Shown here: in pieces, positions 1 through 5,499 of the stretch
Layout: each line of letters opens with the position of its first letter
Position numbering within the stretch: position 1 is the first letter of the stretch
Assembly: GCA_003558335.1 (NCBI GenBank)
Contig: PWMA01000075.1
Location: forward strand, 1 to 5,738
Length of the DNA stretch: 5,738 bases
Origin: Candidatus Methanofastidiosia archaeon
Lineage (GTDB): Archaea > Methanobacteriota_B > Thermococci > Methanofastidiosales > Methanofastidiosaceae
Direction of reading: 5' to 3'
Notes under the pieces: model-generated
What the model saw: only the letters and a program-made list of their open reading frames with translations
Told to the model about the DNA's origin: nothing
Databases searched by the model: none
Program-made: the position numbers and the translations under genes

Positions 1-1511
1 AGCAGGCGGATAAGAACAACAGTATTCCTTCCCAGCTAAGGCTTCTTCATGAGTATGCCGAAAAGAACAATATGTCAGTTTACAAGGAATACATTGACAA
101 GGGAGAGAGCGCCCTGTCCTCAAACAGGCCGGCATTCCTTGAAATGATAACCGAGGCAAAGAAAAAGCTTCCGCCTTTTCAGGCTATACTGGTATGGAAA
201 CTATCCCGTTTCGCCAGGAACCGCCAGGACAGCATTCTCTTTAAATCTCTTCTTGCCAAGAAGGGCATTGATGTCATATCAATATCAGAACCTATTGACG
301 ACACTCCCCAGGGCCAGCTTATGGAAGGAATGATTGAGGTAATAGATGAATTCTACAGCGCACTGCTGGCCCAGGAAACTCTTAGAGGGATGGTTGAGAA
401 CGCAAGGAAGGGATACCGTAACGGCGGTTATCCCAATTACGGTTACAAAAACGTCCGAGTCTATGATGAAAACAAAAATTCAAAGACTAAATATGAGATA
501 AACGAAACAGAAGCCGAAACCGTAAAACTTATATTCAACCTCTATTTAAAAGGCAACGGCCTTAAAAACATTGTCATGCATCTTAACGATAACGGATACA
601 GGACCCGTTCCGGCAGTAAATGGGGTAAATCCTCAATTGCCAGCATCCTGAGAAACGAAGTCTATATCGGATGGACGGTTTTCAACAAGAAAGATAAGAA
701 TAGCAGCGCAGAATATTTTAAACCTAAATCCGAGTGGATAGTTGTCAAGGATACCCATCCGGCTATAATAGTCAAGAACCCTTTTAACAGGGTTCAGAAA
801 CTCATTGAAGAAAGACTGCCCAAAAACCAGCAGCCCACGGTATCGGCAAGCACTTATCTTCTTTCGGGATTAATGGAATGCGGTAAATGCGGCGGTTCCT
901 TCGGAGTCACCGGGTACGGGAGGGATAAGAAATATGCTTATTACAACTGCATCACTTATTCAAAGAAGGGAAAGAAGGCCTGTCCCGGGCACAGGATAAG
1001 GTCCGATGAACTTGATGCGGAAATTATTAAAAGAGTCAGAAGCCTTGTTTTTTCGGATGAGAATATAAACAAGCTTGTTAAAGACCTCAATAATGCCACT
1101 AAATCCCTGCGGGTTGATTACAGCAGGAAAATAACGGACCTGAAAAACAAATCCGCTGATATACAGAGAAGAATAGCCAGACAGTACCAAGCAATTGAAT
1201 CCGGTATAATTGACCTGAGTCTTGTAGCTGCAAGGCTCAAGGAACTGAAAGACCAGCAGAGTTCCGTACAGGGAGATATAATATACTATGAAAGTTTAAG
1301 CAGCCAGTACCAGGCGGTCAATATATCAAAGAAGATGATTATGAAATTCAGGAAGGAAATGGAGCAGGTCTTTATGGGAGATAAGGTTCCGGAACAGAGA
1401 GAGTTTTTAAAAAAATTTATTCAGAAGATAATAATAAAGGACGAAGAAATAGAAATTGTTTACTATGCTCCCGGGTCTAAGTTTTCTTCTTTAACTCTTT
1501 CAGACGCTTAA
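1..1511 (+). CDS. Large serine recombinase (integrase), 5' end cut by window edge
   Basis: A site-specific DNA recombinase of the large serine family, which cuts and exchanges att sites to integrate or excise an element. The reading frame is open from the first full codon (position 3), giving 502 visible residues; the internal ATG at 72 is not the start because the codons before it encode typical family sequence (SQLRLLHEYA). The catalytic serine motif lies left of the window. Visible parts, numbered from the codon at 3: rest of the resolvase-type catalytic domain with the arginine motif SRFARN (about 68-73) and the long helix after PQGQLMEGMIEV; the 'Recombinase' DNA-binding domain (about 140-230); a zinc ribbon with C293, C296, C316 and C327 (ECGKC...YNC...KKACPG); then a charged, coiled-coil-like segment (about 345-440), as expected for large serine integrases. 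It is G+C richer than the genes to its right. No frameshift is seen, so it is probably intact apart from the window cut. Family assignment is secure; the target site is unknown. Confidence 0.96.
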   Translation, partial: QADKNNSIPSQLRLLHEYAEKNNMSVYKEYIDKGESALSSNRPAFLEMITEAKKKLPPFQAILVWKLSRFARNRQDSILFKSLLAKKGIDVISISEPIDDTPQGQLMEGMIEVIDEFYSALLAQETLRGMVENARKGYRNGGYPNYGYKNVRVYDENKNSKTKYEINETEAETVKLIFNLYLKGNGLKNIVMHLNDNGYRTRSGSKWGKSSIASILRNEVYIGWTVFNKKDKNSSAEYFKPKSEWIVVKDTHPAIIVKNPFNRVQKLIEERLPKNQQPTVSASTYLLSGLMECGKCGGSFGVTGYGRDKKYAYYNCITYSKKGKKACPGHRIRSDELDAEIIKRVRSLVFSDENINKLVKDLNNATKSLRVDYSRKITDLKNKSADIQRRIARQYQAIESGIIDLSLVAARLKELKDQQSSVQGDIIYYESLSSQYQAVNISKKMIMKFRKEMEQVFMGDKVPEQREFLKKFIQKIIIKDEEIEIVYYAPGSKFSSLTLSDA

Positions 1512-1614
1512 GGACATCATCAATAGATTCGTCTCCCTGCTTTTTGCAGTCCTTAAGAAACTTTTCTATTCTTTCGGTTAACTCCCTGGCTAATTTTATT
1601 TTTGGGTCTTCCAT
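1477..1614 (-). CDS. 45-aa charged helical protein, antisense-overlapping the recombinase 3' end
   Basis: A short ORF starting ATG at 1614 and ending TAG at 1477-1479. It begins MEDPKIKLARELTERIEKFL and ends in a Lys-rich tail (LKRLKELKKKT). Hydrophobic residues at helix spacing and alternating K/E suggest two amphipathic helices; no family was recognised. It overlaps the convergent recombinase gene by 35 bp. Support for being real: it has codons and composition resembling the recombinase, a plausible promoter 31 bp upstream (AATAAT/TTGTTA, 1645-1673), and an array of 11-bp repeats directly before its start. Against it: it is small, no strong Shine-Dalgarno is visible (only GATGA just before the ATG), and chance ORFs of this size are common. 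If real it might be a small DNA-binding regulator or antitoxin-like protein acting on the flanking repeats, but that is inference. Confidence 0.45.
   Translation of the reverse strand: MEDPKIKLARELTERIEKFLKDCKKQGDESIDDVLKRLKELKKKT
1507..1557. repeat. Perfect 9-bp inverted repeat at recombinase 3' end
   Basis: CTTAAGGAC at 1507-1515 is repeated in inverse as GTCCTTAAG at 1549-1557, with a 33-nt centre. The left arm contains the recombinase stop codon. A smaller hairpin, CTGC-TTTTT-GCAG (1537-1549), overlaps the inner edge of the right arm. The outer span of 51 bp with symmetric arms is in the size range of large serine recombinase att sites, but the inner halves show no further symmetry. The arms also fall in coding sequence of the 45-aa ORF (Leu-Lys-Asp and Val-Leu-Lys), so chance or a transcript-end hairpin are alternatives. 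Confidence 0.5.
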
Positions 1615-1641
1615 TTCATCTAAAACTCATCTAAATCTTAT

Positions 1642-1680
1642 CTAATTATTTAAAAGGCTATCGTCAATAACAACTGTCAT
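1642..1680 (-). pseudogene. 12-codon ORF, possible antitoxin N-terminal remnant
   Basis: On the minus strand an ATG at 1680 opens a reading frame for MTVVIDDSLLNN, ended by a TAG inside the first repeat triplet. The short beta-strand-like start followed by Asp-Asp and Leu-Leu resembles the opening of small VapB-type antitoxins, where this strand makes DNA contact. Nothing resembling the rest of such a protein follows in this frame, so if the likeness is meaningful it is a truncated remnant, perhaps left when the 29-bp repeat duplicated or recombined. With 12 residues, chance resemblance is quite possible. Confidence 0.2.
1645..1673 (-). promoter_or_regulatory. Candidate sigma-70-type promoter for the 45-aa ORF
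   Basis: Reading the minus strand, TTGTTA (1673-1668) and AATAAT (1650-1645) are separated by 17 bp. The -10 matches consensus at 5 of 6 positions and the -35 at 4 of 6. Transcription would start inside repeat triplet 1, just before the ATG at 1614, with triplet 2 lying upstream of the -35. AT-rich DNA gives many such matches, so this is moderate evidence only. Confidence 0.35.
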
Positions 1681-1713
1681 CTCATCTAAAATTCATCTAA
1701 ATCTTATCTAAAA

Positions 1714-3387
1714 TTAAGAGTCATTCAAGACCCATTTTGGCTTCGATGTGGGTCCTACGTTTTTTATTATTTCATCCTTTTTAGACATTTCATATAAGAG
1801 ATTTCTAATTTTATTATATTTTTGGTTTTCCCTTAACGCATCTGATAATTTACCTAACAATAATTTATTAATATCTTTTCGACTTGCCGAGCCATACTCT
1901 TTTATAAAACTAATTATTAGCTCTTTATAATATTTCTTATCAAAAGCTTTATGTTTTATATATTTTGATTTGTAGCCTGTTACGGCAGCAATTTTAGACG
2001 ATATATATAGATTCGGATATCTCCCTTCTATTAAATTTTGTTTTCTTAAAAATTTTGCTTCCTCCTTGCTTATTTTTTCATTTTTTTGCACACGATCCAA
2101 TAATACAACAGTATGTAAATCTAGATCTGAATTTTCTATAAGTATCCTTGTATAATTTTCATTTAATATTTTTCCAAATATTGTGACTTTTACTTTATCC
2201 GGCCCTGTAAAAAAATTATATTTAGGTAAAGGAAAAAATCTTTCTCTCTGCTTGATAAACATAGTCTTTATCCCTTCGCCAATTGTATCAATCATATTCA
2301 TATTTACCATTGTTTCTGCCAAAAATCTATTTCGATAAAACTCCGGTGGCGTGTCGCTTTCAATAACATTTTCAACATTGCCCGGGATAAAATTGCCTAA
2401 ATTTGCAAATATTAATTCATCCGGTTTTTCTATTACATTTATTTTGCCTTTTAATTCATAATCCTGATGTGCAATACAATTATGCAAAGCTTCCCTAATT
2501 ACATATGGGTCATATTGATTTATTTCAATAGGGAAGAGAGAATCATCAGGCATATATCGGTATCTTATATTTCTTATTTTATTAAATATTCTATTCGTAT
2601 TAAGCAAGAATGGCGGCCCAAAATGTTCATAATCCTTTTGACTCTTATCTTCGGATTTTAAAATCCAACTTATTTTTGCTATAGATGGTGAAATATGATA
2701 CTCAGATTCTTCTTTTCCTAACAATAAAATAGCGGTATTTGTAATTTTCCCCTTAATAGTGATTTTAGCCTTGTTTAAAAATTTTGTGTCATCCCATTTG
2801 TCAATTTTGTCAGTAAGATGAGGGTTCTTGTTTTTATATTCTATTCTGGCCTTCTGAATTGCTTTTTTATCCAAGTCGTCAATGGTGGCATCTTCACAAA
2901 TTTGAATTGACCAATCATAAAATTTCGCTTGATTCCGTATTCTTTCAATTTCCTGAATATTTAAAGCAACTATAGACTCTCCATCTCTTCCATAATAATG
3001 TCCCTTCCATTCTATAGGAATACCTTTCGGAGCTGGTGGAATTTGAAACATAACCACTCTACCTTCCGGAAAATTTAATTCATAAATCTCCTCAAAAGTA
3101 ATTCTTTTTGTTGTGTGATCTGCTATTTCTTTTTTTAAACTGTCCAGTGCTTGTCTACTTTTGCGGTAATTGCTGCCAACAATATCTCTATTAGAATCTT
3201 CAATTCCAAATATCAGCCATCCACATTTTTCAGATTTTAAATTCGCTTCGTTACTTAGTGCAGAAAAATATCTGCCTATGTTTTCAAAATTATAATTATT
3301 TTTTGCTTCTTTAAATTCCACCCATTCAGTTTCAGATGGAAGCTTTCGCAGTTTATTTAATAAATTTTTTATTTCTGGTTTTCTCAA
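1714..3387 (-). CDS. Schlafen/AlbA_2-domain protein with GHKL-like ATPase domain
   Basis: A cytoplasmic nucleic-acid-associated protein of the group often labelled 'putative DNA-binding (AlbA_2) / RecG-like ATP-binding protein'. The chosen start is TTG at 3387 (557 aa), because AAAGGAG (3402-3396) sits 8 nt before it; the TTG at 3393 would be only 2 nt from that SD. Numbering from the 3393 codon: the AlbA_2/Schlafen domain spans about 14-135, with E21 and E26 in ETEWVEFKEA and D66 in LIFGIED. The glutamate pair spacing and the later Asp resemble the three-carboxylate site of Schlafen RNases. A GHKL/HATPase_c_4-like domain spans about 295-390, with N-box-like REALHNCIAHQDY (E301, N305) and glycine motif DTIGEGIKTM (G372, G374). 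The C-terminus (about 415-555) is helical and winged-helix-like (ASRKDINKLLL). Function could be regulatory or phage defence; the sequence does not decide. It is very AT-rich compared with the recombinase, suggesting a separate origin. It diverges from the nuclease gene. Confidence 0.9.
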   Translation of the reverse strand: MRKPEIKNLLNKLRKLPSETEWVEFKEAKNNYNFENIGRYFSALSNEANLKSEKCGWLIFGIEDSNRDIVGSNYRKSRQALDSLKKEIADHTTKRITFEEIYELNFPEGRVVMFQIPPAPKGIPIEWKGHYYGRDGESIVALNIQEIERIRNQAKFYDWSIQICEDATIDDLDKKAIQKARIEYKNKNPHLTDKIDKWDDTKFLNKAKITIKGKITNTAILLLGKEESEYHISPSIAKISWILKSEDKSQKDYEHFGPPFLLNTNRIFNKIRNIRYRYMPDDSLFPIEINQYDPYVIREALHNCIAHQDYELKGKINVIEKPDELIFANLGNFIPGNVENVIESDTPPEFYRNRFLAETMVNMNMIDTIGEGIKTMFIKQRERFFPLPKYNFFTGPDKVKVTIFGKILNENYTRILIENSDLDLHTVVLLDRVQKNEKISKEEAKFLRKQNLIEGRYPNLYISSKIAAVTGYKSKYIKHKAFDKKYYKELIISFIKEYGSASRKDINKLLLGKLSDALRENQKYNKIRNLLYEMSKKDEIIKNVGPTSKPKWVLNDS

Positions 3388-3519
3388 TTCCAAGGCTCCT
3401 TTCGAAGTTTTTCTTATATTCTTATTTTTTACACTTGGGTTGTCAAATTAAAACTTTTATAAAATCAATCATTTTTGTATTCTAAGTTGCTAATGTATAT
3501 AATAAAATTTGGAAGGCAC
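3388..3519. promoter_or_regulatory. Divergent intergenic region between Schlafen-like and nuclease genes
   Basis: This AT-rich stretch must drive both genes. For the minus-strand gene a consensus TTGACA is present (complement of 3441-3446), but the -10 at proper distance is poor (TAAGAA at 16 bp). For the plus strand an AT-rich TATAAAAT lies at 3458-3465 without a well-placed -35; TTGTCA at 3440-3445 is only 12 bp upstream. The two candidate -35 boxes overlap, so the two promoters could compete. SD sites: AAAGGAG (3402-3396) for the minus gene and GGAAGG (3511-3516) for the plus gene. Confidence 0.35.
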
Positions 3520-4242
3520 ATGAAAAAGATAAAAACCCTTTTTGAAAGAATGGACGCCTGGCGGCATTTTCCAAGCTACCAGTTGGAACGCCGAGCTGAC
3601 TTGTTCTTCTCCTTATACCTTCCCGAAGTACTTGAATCCAAACTTGGCTTCCCTATTTCAGAACATATTATTCCCGAATTCCCTGTGCGGATCGGTACTA
3701 TTTACCCCAATATTCAAACTGACAAATCCTATAAAATTGACTATGTCTGCTTATCGGAGGACTCCACCAAAGCTATTTTTGTAGAACTAAAGACAGAAGG
3801 AAGATCAAAACGCGTTTCGCAGGCCAAATATCTTAAAGCCGCTCAAAGGGCAGGAATGACGGCTTTGCTTACCGGACTTCTTGATATTTTCCAAGCAACA
3901 AAAGCAAAACGAAAATATTTTTGTTTACTTGAATATCTTGAGAAGATGAAACTTATCAGTATTCCTGAAAATGTAAAAGAAATAATGTCGCGCCCAAATA
4001 TTCAAGGTATCACAAAAGCAGCACGAGATATTAAAATCACTACAAAGGTAAAGGAAGCTATAATTGTTTATATTCAGCCAAATGAAGAGAACCAAGAAAA
4101 TAAAGAAGGAATAGAAATTATTCCGTTCCATGAATTTTCTGAAGTTGTACGGCGATATGATGATCCAATATCTTCTCGATTTGCAGAATCACTTGATAAA
4201 TGGGCAAATATCCAGGCAGGTTGTAAACGAAAAAATATGTAG
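3520..4242 (+). CDS. Predicted PD-(D/E)XK-fold nuclease, 240 aa
   Basis: A probable DNA or RNA endonuclease-like protein of unknown specific role. The start chosen is ATG at 3520, preceded by GGAAGG at 3511-3516; the open frame continues upstream to a TTG at 3475 and an ATG at 3493, but neither has an SD and the spacing at 3520, though short (3 nt), is the best available. The nuclease signature is D74 (YKIDYVCL), then E89-x-K91 (AIFVELKTE) on the next strand, followed by a helix with Q101 and Y104 (SQAKYLKAA), a layout seen in RecB/Cas4-like PD-(D/E)XK proteins. E48 or E23 might supply the first acidic residue. No other domain, signal peptide or membrane segment is seen. The C-terminal third is charged and helical. 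The fold call rests on motif spacing only; an inactive or non-nuclease member is possible. It lies divergent to the Schlafen-like gene and 77 bp before a small membrane protein gene. A possible frameshift at its end is listed separately. Confidence 0.7.
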   Translation: MKKIKTLFERMDAWRHFPSYQLERRADLFFSLYLPEVLESKLGFPISEHIIPEFPVRIGTIYPNIQTDKSYKIDYVCLSEDSTKAIFVELKTEGRSKRVSQAKYLKAAQRAGMTALLTGLLDIFQATKAKRKYFCLLEYLEKMKLISIPENVKEIMSRPNIQGITKAARDIKITTKVKEAIIVYIQPNEENQENKEGIEIIPFHEFSEVVRRYDDPISSRFAESLDKWANIQAGCKRKNM

Positions 4243-4280
4243 AGGAAATAGTTAAAAAGGAGATTGAACAAAAATTTTGA
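4230..4280 (+). other. Slippery heptamer and open -1 frame at the nuclease gene end
   Basis: The heptamer A AAA AAT (4230-4236) is in phase with the nuclease frame (cgA AAA AAT ATG TAG). A -1 slip there would bypass the TAG at 4240-4242 and add YVEEIVKKEIEQKF, ending at TGA 4278-4280. The added peptide looks like a natural charged helical tail. Alternatively a single base was lost around ATG-TAG (ATG GTA would restore the same Val-Glu-Glu reading), making this a frameshift mutation near the C-terminus. No strong downstream stimulatory structure was seen. Confidence 0.35.
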
Positions 4281-4319
4281 AAATCATAAAAGAAGAAGAA
4301 AAAGAAGGAGAGAATCAAA

Positions 4320-4697
4320 ATGACTAAAGTTTTAGCGCTATTGCTTATTCTATTTGCTGCAACACCTACTGCCGGGATAACAGAAAATAACACACAACAG
4401 CTAACGGCAGATGAAATAAACGAAAATTTTAAAAGGATAAGAACAGCTGGTTCATACTATAATTATTCGGTAATATTAAGTGGGTTTTCTTCAGTTTGTT
4501 TAATACTTGCAGCTTCTTCTGATGAACAGCAAGCCGTGTATTTAACTTCAGCAGCTATTTTTTCAATAACTGGATTTGTTGTTAGTCTGTTGGGTAATAG
4601 TAGCTTATCGGAAGTTTCATATAAAAGGAGAGAAACAAAACCTATTCAGCGAGATTATTCACCTGGGTTTTCTCCAGAGTGGCGTGACTTTTATTAA
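4320..4697 (+). CDS. Small membrane protein with signal-like N-terminus, 125 aa
   Basis: Not recognised. The ATG at 4320 is preceded by AGGAG (4306-4310) at 9 nt spacing, which makes the start reliable. Residues 1-18 (MTKVLALLLILFAATPTA) form a typical signal peptide with possible cleavage near A18/G19. A polar helical stretch (about 25-43) follows, then two hydrophobic segments (about 47-65 and 73-92) separated by a short polar turn (SSDEQQ), and a basic-aromatic tail (about 100-125). This predicts an inner-membrane hairpin protein with an exported N-terminal part. It lies 77 bp downstream of the nuclease gene on the same strand and may be cotranscribed, but the function does not obviously relate. 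A T-rich run follows the stop (4704-4710), with only a weak hairpin before it. Confidence 0.75.
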   Translation: MTKVLALLLILFAATPTAGITENNTQQLTADEINENFKRIRTAGSYYNYSVILSGFSSVCLILAASSDEQQAVYLTSAAIFSITGFVVSLLGNSSLSEVSYKRRETKPIQRDYSPGFSPEWRDFY

Positions 4698-4930
4698 GTT
4701 CTGTCTTTTTTTATTCGAAGGGAAATTTATGTTTCGGAGTTTTAATATCAATCCCACTTTTTTGTGAAATCTGTTATCAACAACGTCCAATATGGTTCCT
4801 TCGTGGTACGATTTTCGAACCTTTCAATGGGCAAAAGAACTTAAACACCCTAATCTGATACAGAAGAATACAAAGGAAATTCTTGAAGTAGTGGCATAGT
4901 TCAATACTCTTTATTTAATTACCCCCTTTC
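4698..4930 (+). other. Gene-poor stretch with a possible gene fragment (4792-4899)
   Basis: No well-supported gene is seen. One short frame, ATG 4792 to TAG 4897-4899 (35 aa), reads like protein (WYDFRTFQWAKELKHPN, then a helix KNTKEILEVV) but has no SD. It is open upstream only to a TGA about 24 nt before the ATG. It may be the C-terminal remnant of a decayed gene; no family was recognised. A T-run at 4704-4710 follows the previous gene, with only a 4-bp ACTT/AAGT stem upstream, so terminator function is doubtful. Confidence 0.25.
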
Positions 4931-4950
4931 TCAACTGCTTATTCAGTTGA
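4931..4950. promoter_or_regulatory. Perfect 7-bp inverted repeat overlapping the -35 box, candidate operator
   Basis: TCAACTG (4931-4937) and CAGTTGA (4944-4950) are perfect inverted repeats around a 6-nt centre (CTTATT). The right arm shares TTGA with the TTGACA -35 hexamer at 4947-4952. A dimeric regulator bound here would block RNA polymerase. No T-run follows, so it is not an intrinsic terminator. The regulator is unknown. Confidence 0.5.
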
Positions 4951-4975
4951 CATAATCATATCTATTTCCTAAATT
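4947..4975 (+). promoter_or_regulatory. Strong sigma-70-type promoter
   Basis: A consensus -35 TTGACA (4947-4952), exactly 17 bp of spacer, and a -10 TAAATT (4970-4975, 4 of 6 consensus). The expected transcription start is near 4982. This is the best promoter in the window; it would drive a short RNA ending at the terminator at 5052 and, on read-through, the lipoprotein gene at 5113. Confidence 0.6.
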
Positions 4976-4981
4976 AAACAT

Positions 4982-5052
4982 ATGAGGATTAATTATTTTA
5001 ATTATAAATAAAGATTTATTAGAAGCACTGTGGCTCCGGCCAGTGTTTTTTT
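4982..5052 (+). ncRNA. Candidate small RNA or attenuated leader, about 70 nt
   Basis: Bounded by the promoter at 4947-4975 and the terminator at 5023-5052, with no ORF of note inside. It could be a free small RNA, or the 5' leader of the lipoprotein mRNA in which the terminator acts as an attenuator. No known RNA family was recognised. The leader is AU-rich up to the terminator stem, which argues against a complex ligand-binding aptamer. Confidence 0.4.
5023..5052 (+). terminator. Intrinsic terminator
   Basis: AAGCACTG (5023-5030) pairs with CAGTGTTT (5041-5048), including one G-U, around a GC-rich 10-nt loop (TGGCTCCGGC), and a run of seven T follows the CAGTG arm (5046-5052). The loop can add a small inner GC/GC pairing. 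It stands 60 bp before the lipoprotein start, on the same strand. Confidence 0.75.
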
Positions 5053-5112
5053 ATACGTAATTAACAAATTTAAATCGAGAAGTTGTTGTGATCTTTTATT
5101 GGGAGGCCTTTT

Positions 5113-5499
5113 ATGAAAAGAAGTATTGGATGGATTCTTTCTGCTTTGTTTCTGATTTCTGTTTCTGGTTGTATGACAGTCCGACTTAGCAGTATGGGAG
5201 TTGATAAACCGGTAATGATGACCGGGGCTGAAGTTGAAAGGGATTATTCTCTTGTAAGAAATTTTAGACGTAATGTTAAAGGATATTTTCTTATTGCTCA
5301 CCTTGTAACATTATCAAACCCCAAAGTACAGGAAATAATAAAAGAAGAAATTAATGCCGCCAATGGTGACGCTGCGGTAAATGTCACCATCAAGGGACAA
5401 ACAACAATAGTAGATGGTGTAGCTGTTTTACTTACATATAGTCTTTTTGGTATGAGAACCTACACAATTGAAGGCGATATCATAGTATATAAAGACTGA
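5113..5499 (+). CDS. Small outer-envelope lipoprotein, 128 aa
   Basis: A predicted lipoprotein exported by Sec and anchored by lipid at Cys20. The ATG at 5113 follows GGGAGG (5101-5106) at 6 nt. The N-terminus has a basic start (MKRS), hydrophobic core and lipobox VSGC (17-20); the residue after Cys is Met, which does not signal inner-membrane retention in enteric systems. The mature part of about 109 aa has a helix with NPKVQEIIKEEINAANGD (about 68-86) and alternating strands (AAVNVTIKGQTTIVDGV), a Gly-Met-Arg turn, and a final strand TIEGDIIVYKD. The layout recalls small Bor-like lipoproteins (helix, strand, hydrophobic turn, strand), but no direct motif match was found and the role is unknown. 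It may be controlled by the upstream promoter, its palindrome and the intervening terminator. Confidence 0.85.
   Translation: MKRSIGWILSALFLISVSGCMTVRLSSMGVDKPVMMTGAEVERDYSLVRNFRRNVKGYFLIAHLVTLSNPKVQEIIKEEINAANGDAAVNVTIKGQTTIVDGVAVLLTYSLFGMRTYTIEGDIIVYKD

Larger units (their letters stand above)
1617..1715. repeat. Two triplets of an 11-bp direct repeat, 66 bp apart
   Basis: The unit is YATCTAAAWYT on the + strand. Triplet 1: CATCTAAAACT 1617-1627, CATCTAAATCT 1628-1638, TATCTAATTAT 1639-1649. Triplet 2: CATCTAAAATT 1683-1693, CATCTAAATCT 1694-1704, TATCTAAAATT 1705-1715. As whole blocks, 1617-1645 and 1683-1711 match at 28 of 29 positions. The 66-bp offset equals six units, so all copies share one 11-bp register. 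On the minus strand triplet 1 immediately precedes the ATG at 1614, and triplet 2 precedes the ATG at 1680 and touches the stop of the Schlafen-like gene. Such helically phased direct repeats are typical of sites for cooperatively binding small proteins (operators or iterons); that role is inferred. Confidence 0.75.

Noticed and set aside
72..74. ATG at 72 as the recombinase start
   Set aside because: The frame is open to the window edge and upstream codons encode conserved catalytic-domain sequence; the true start is outside.
1617..1711. Two near-identical 29-bp repeats with a 37-bp gap, CRISPR-like in size
   Set aside because: Only two copies, each internally built of 11-bp units, with no cas genes and a promoter-like sequence in the gap; better seen as operator-type repeats.
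3475..3519. TTG 3475 or ATG 3493 as the nuclease start
   Set aside because: No SD before either, and the added residues (MYSKLLMYIIKFGRH) are not protein-family-like; ATG 3520 has GGAAGG.
4118..4393. Minus-strand ORF of 91 aa and neighbouring minus frames
   Set aside because: Phe/Ser-rich translations of A-rich coding DNA on the opposite strand, without start signals.
5002..5301. 99-aa minus-strand ORF
   Set aside because: It is antisense to the lipoprotein gene and crosses the terminator; composition is that of a shadow frame.
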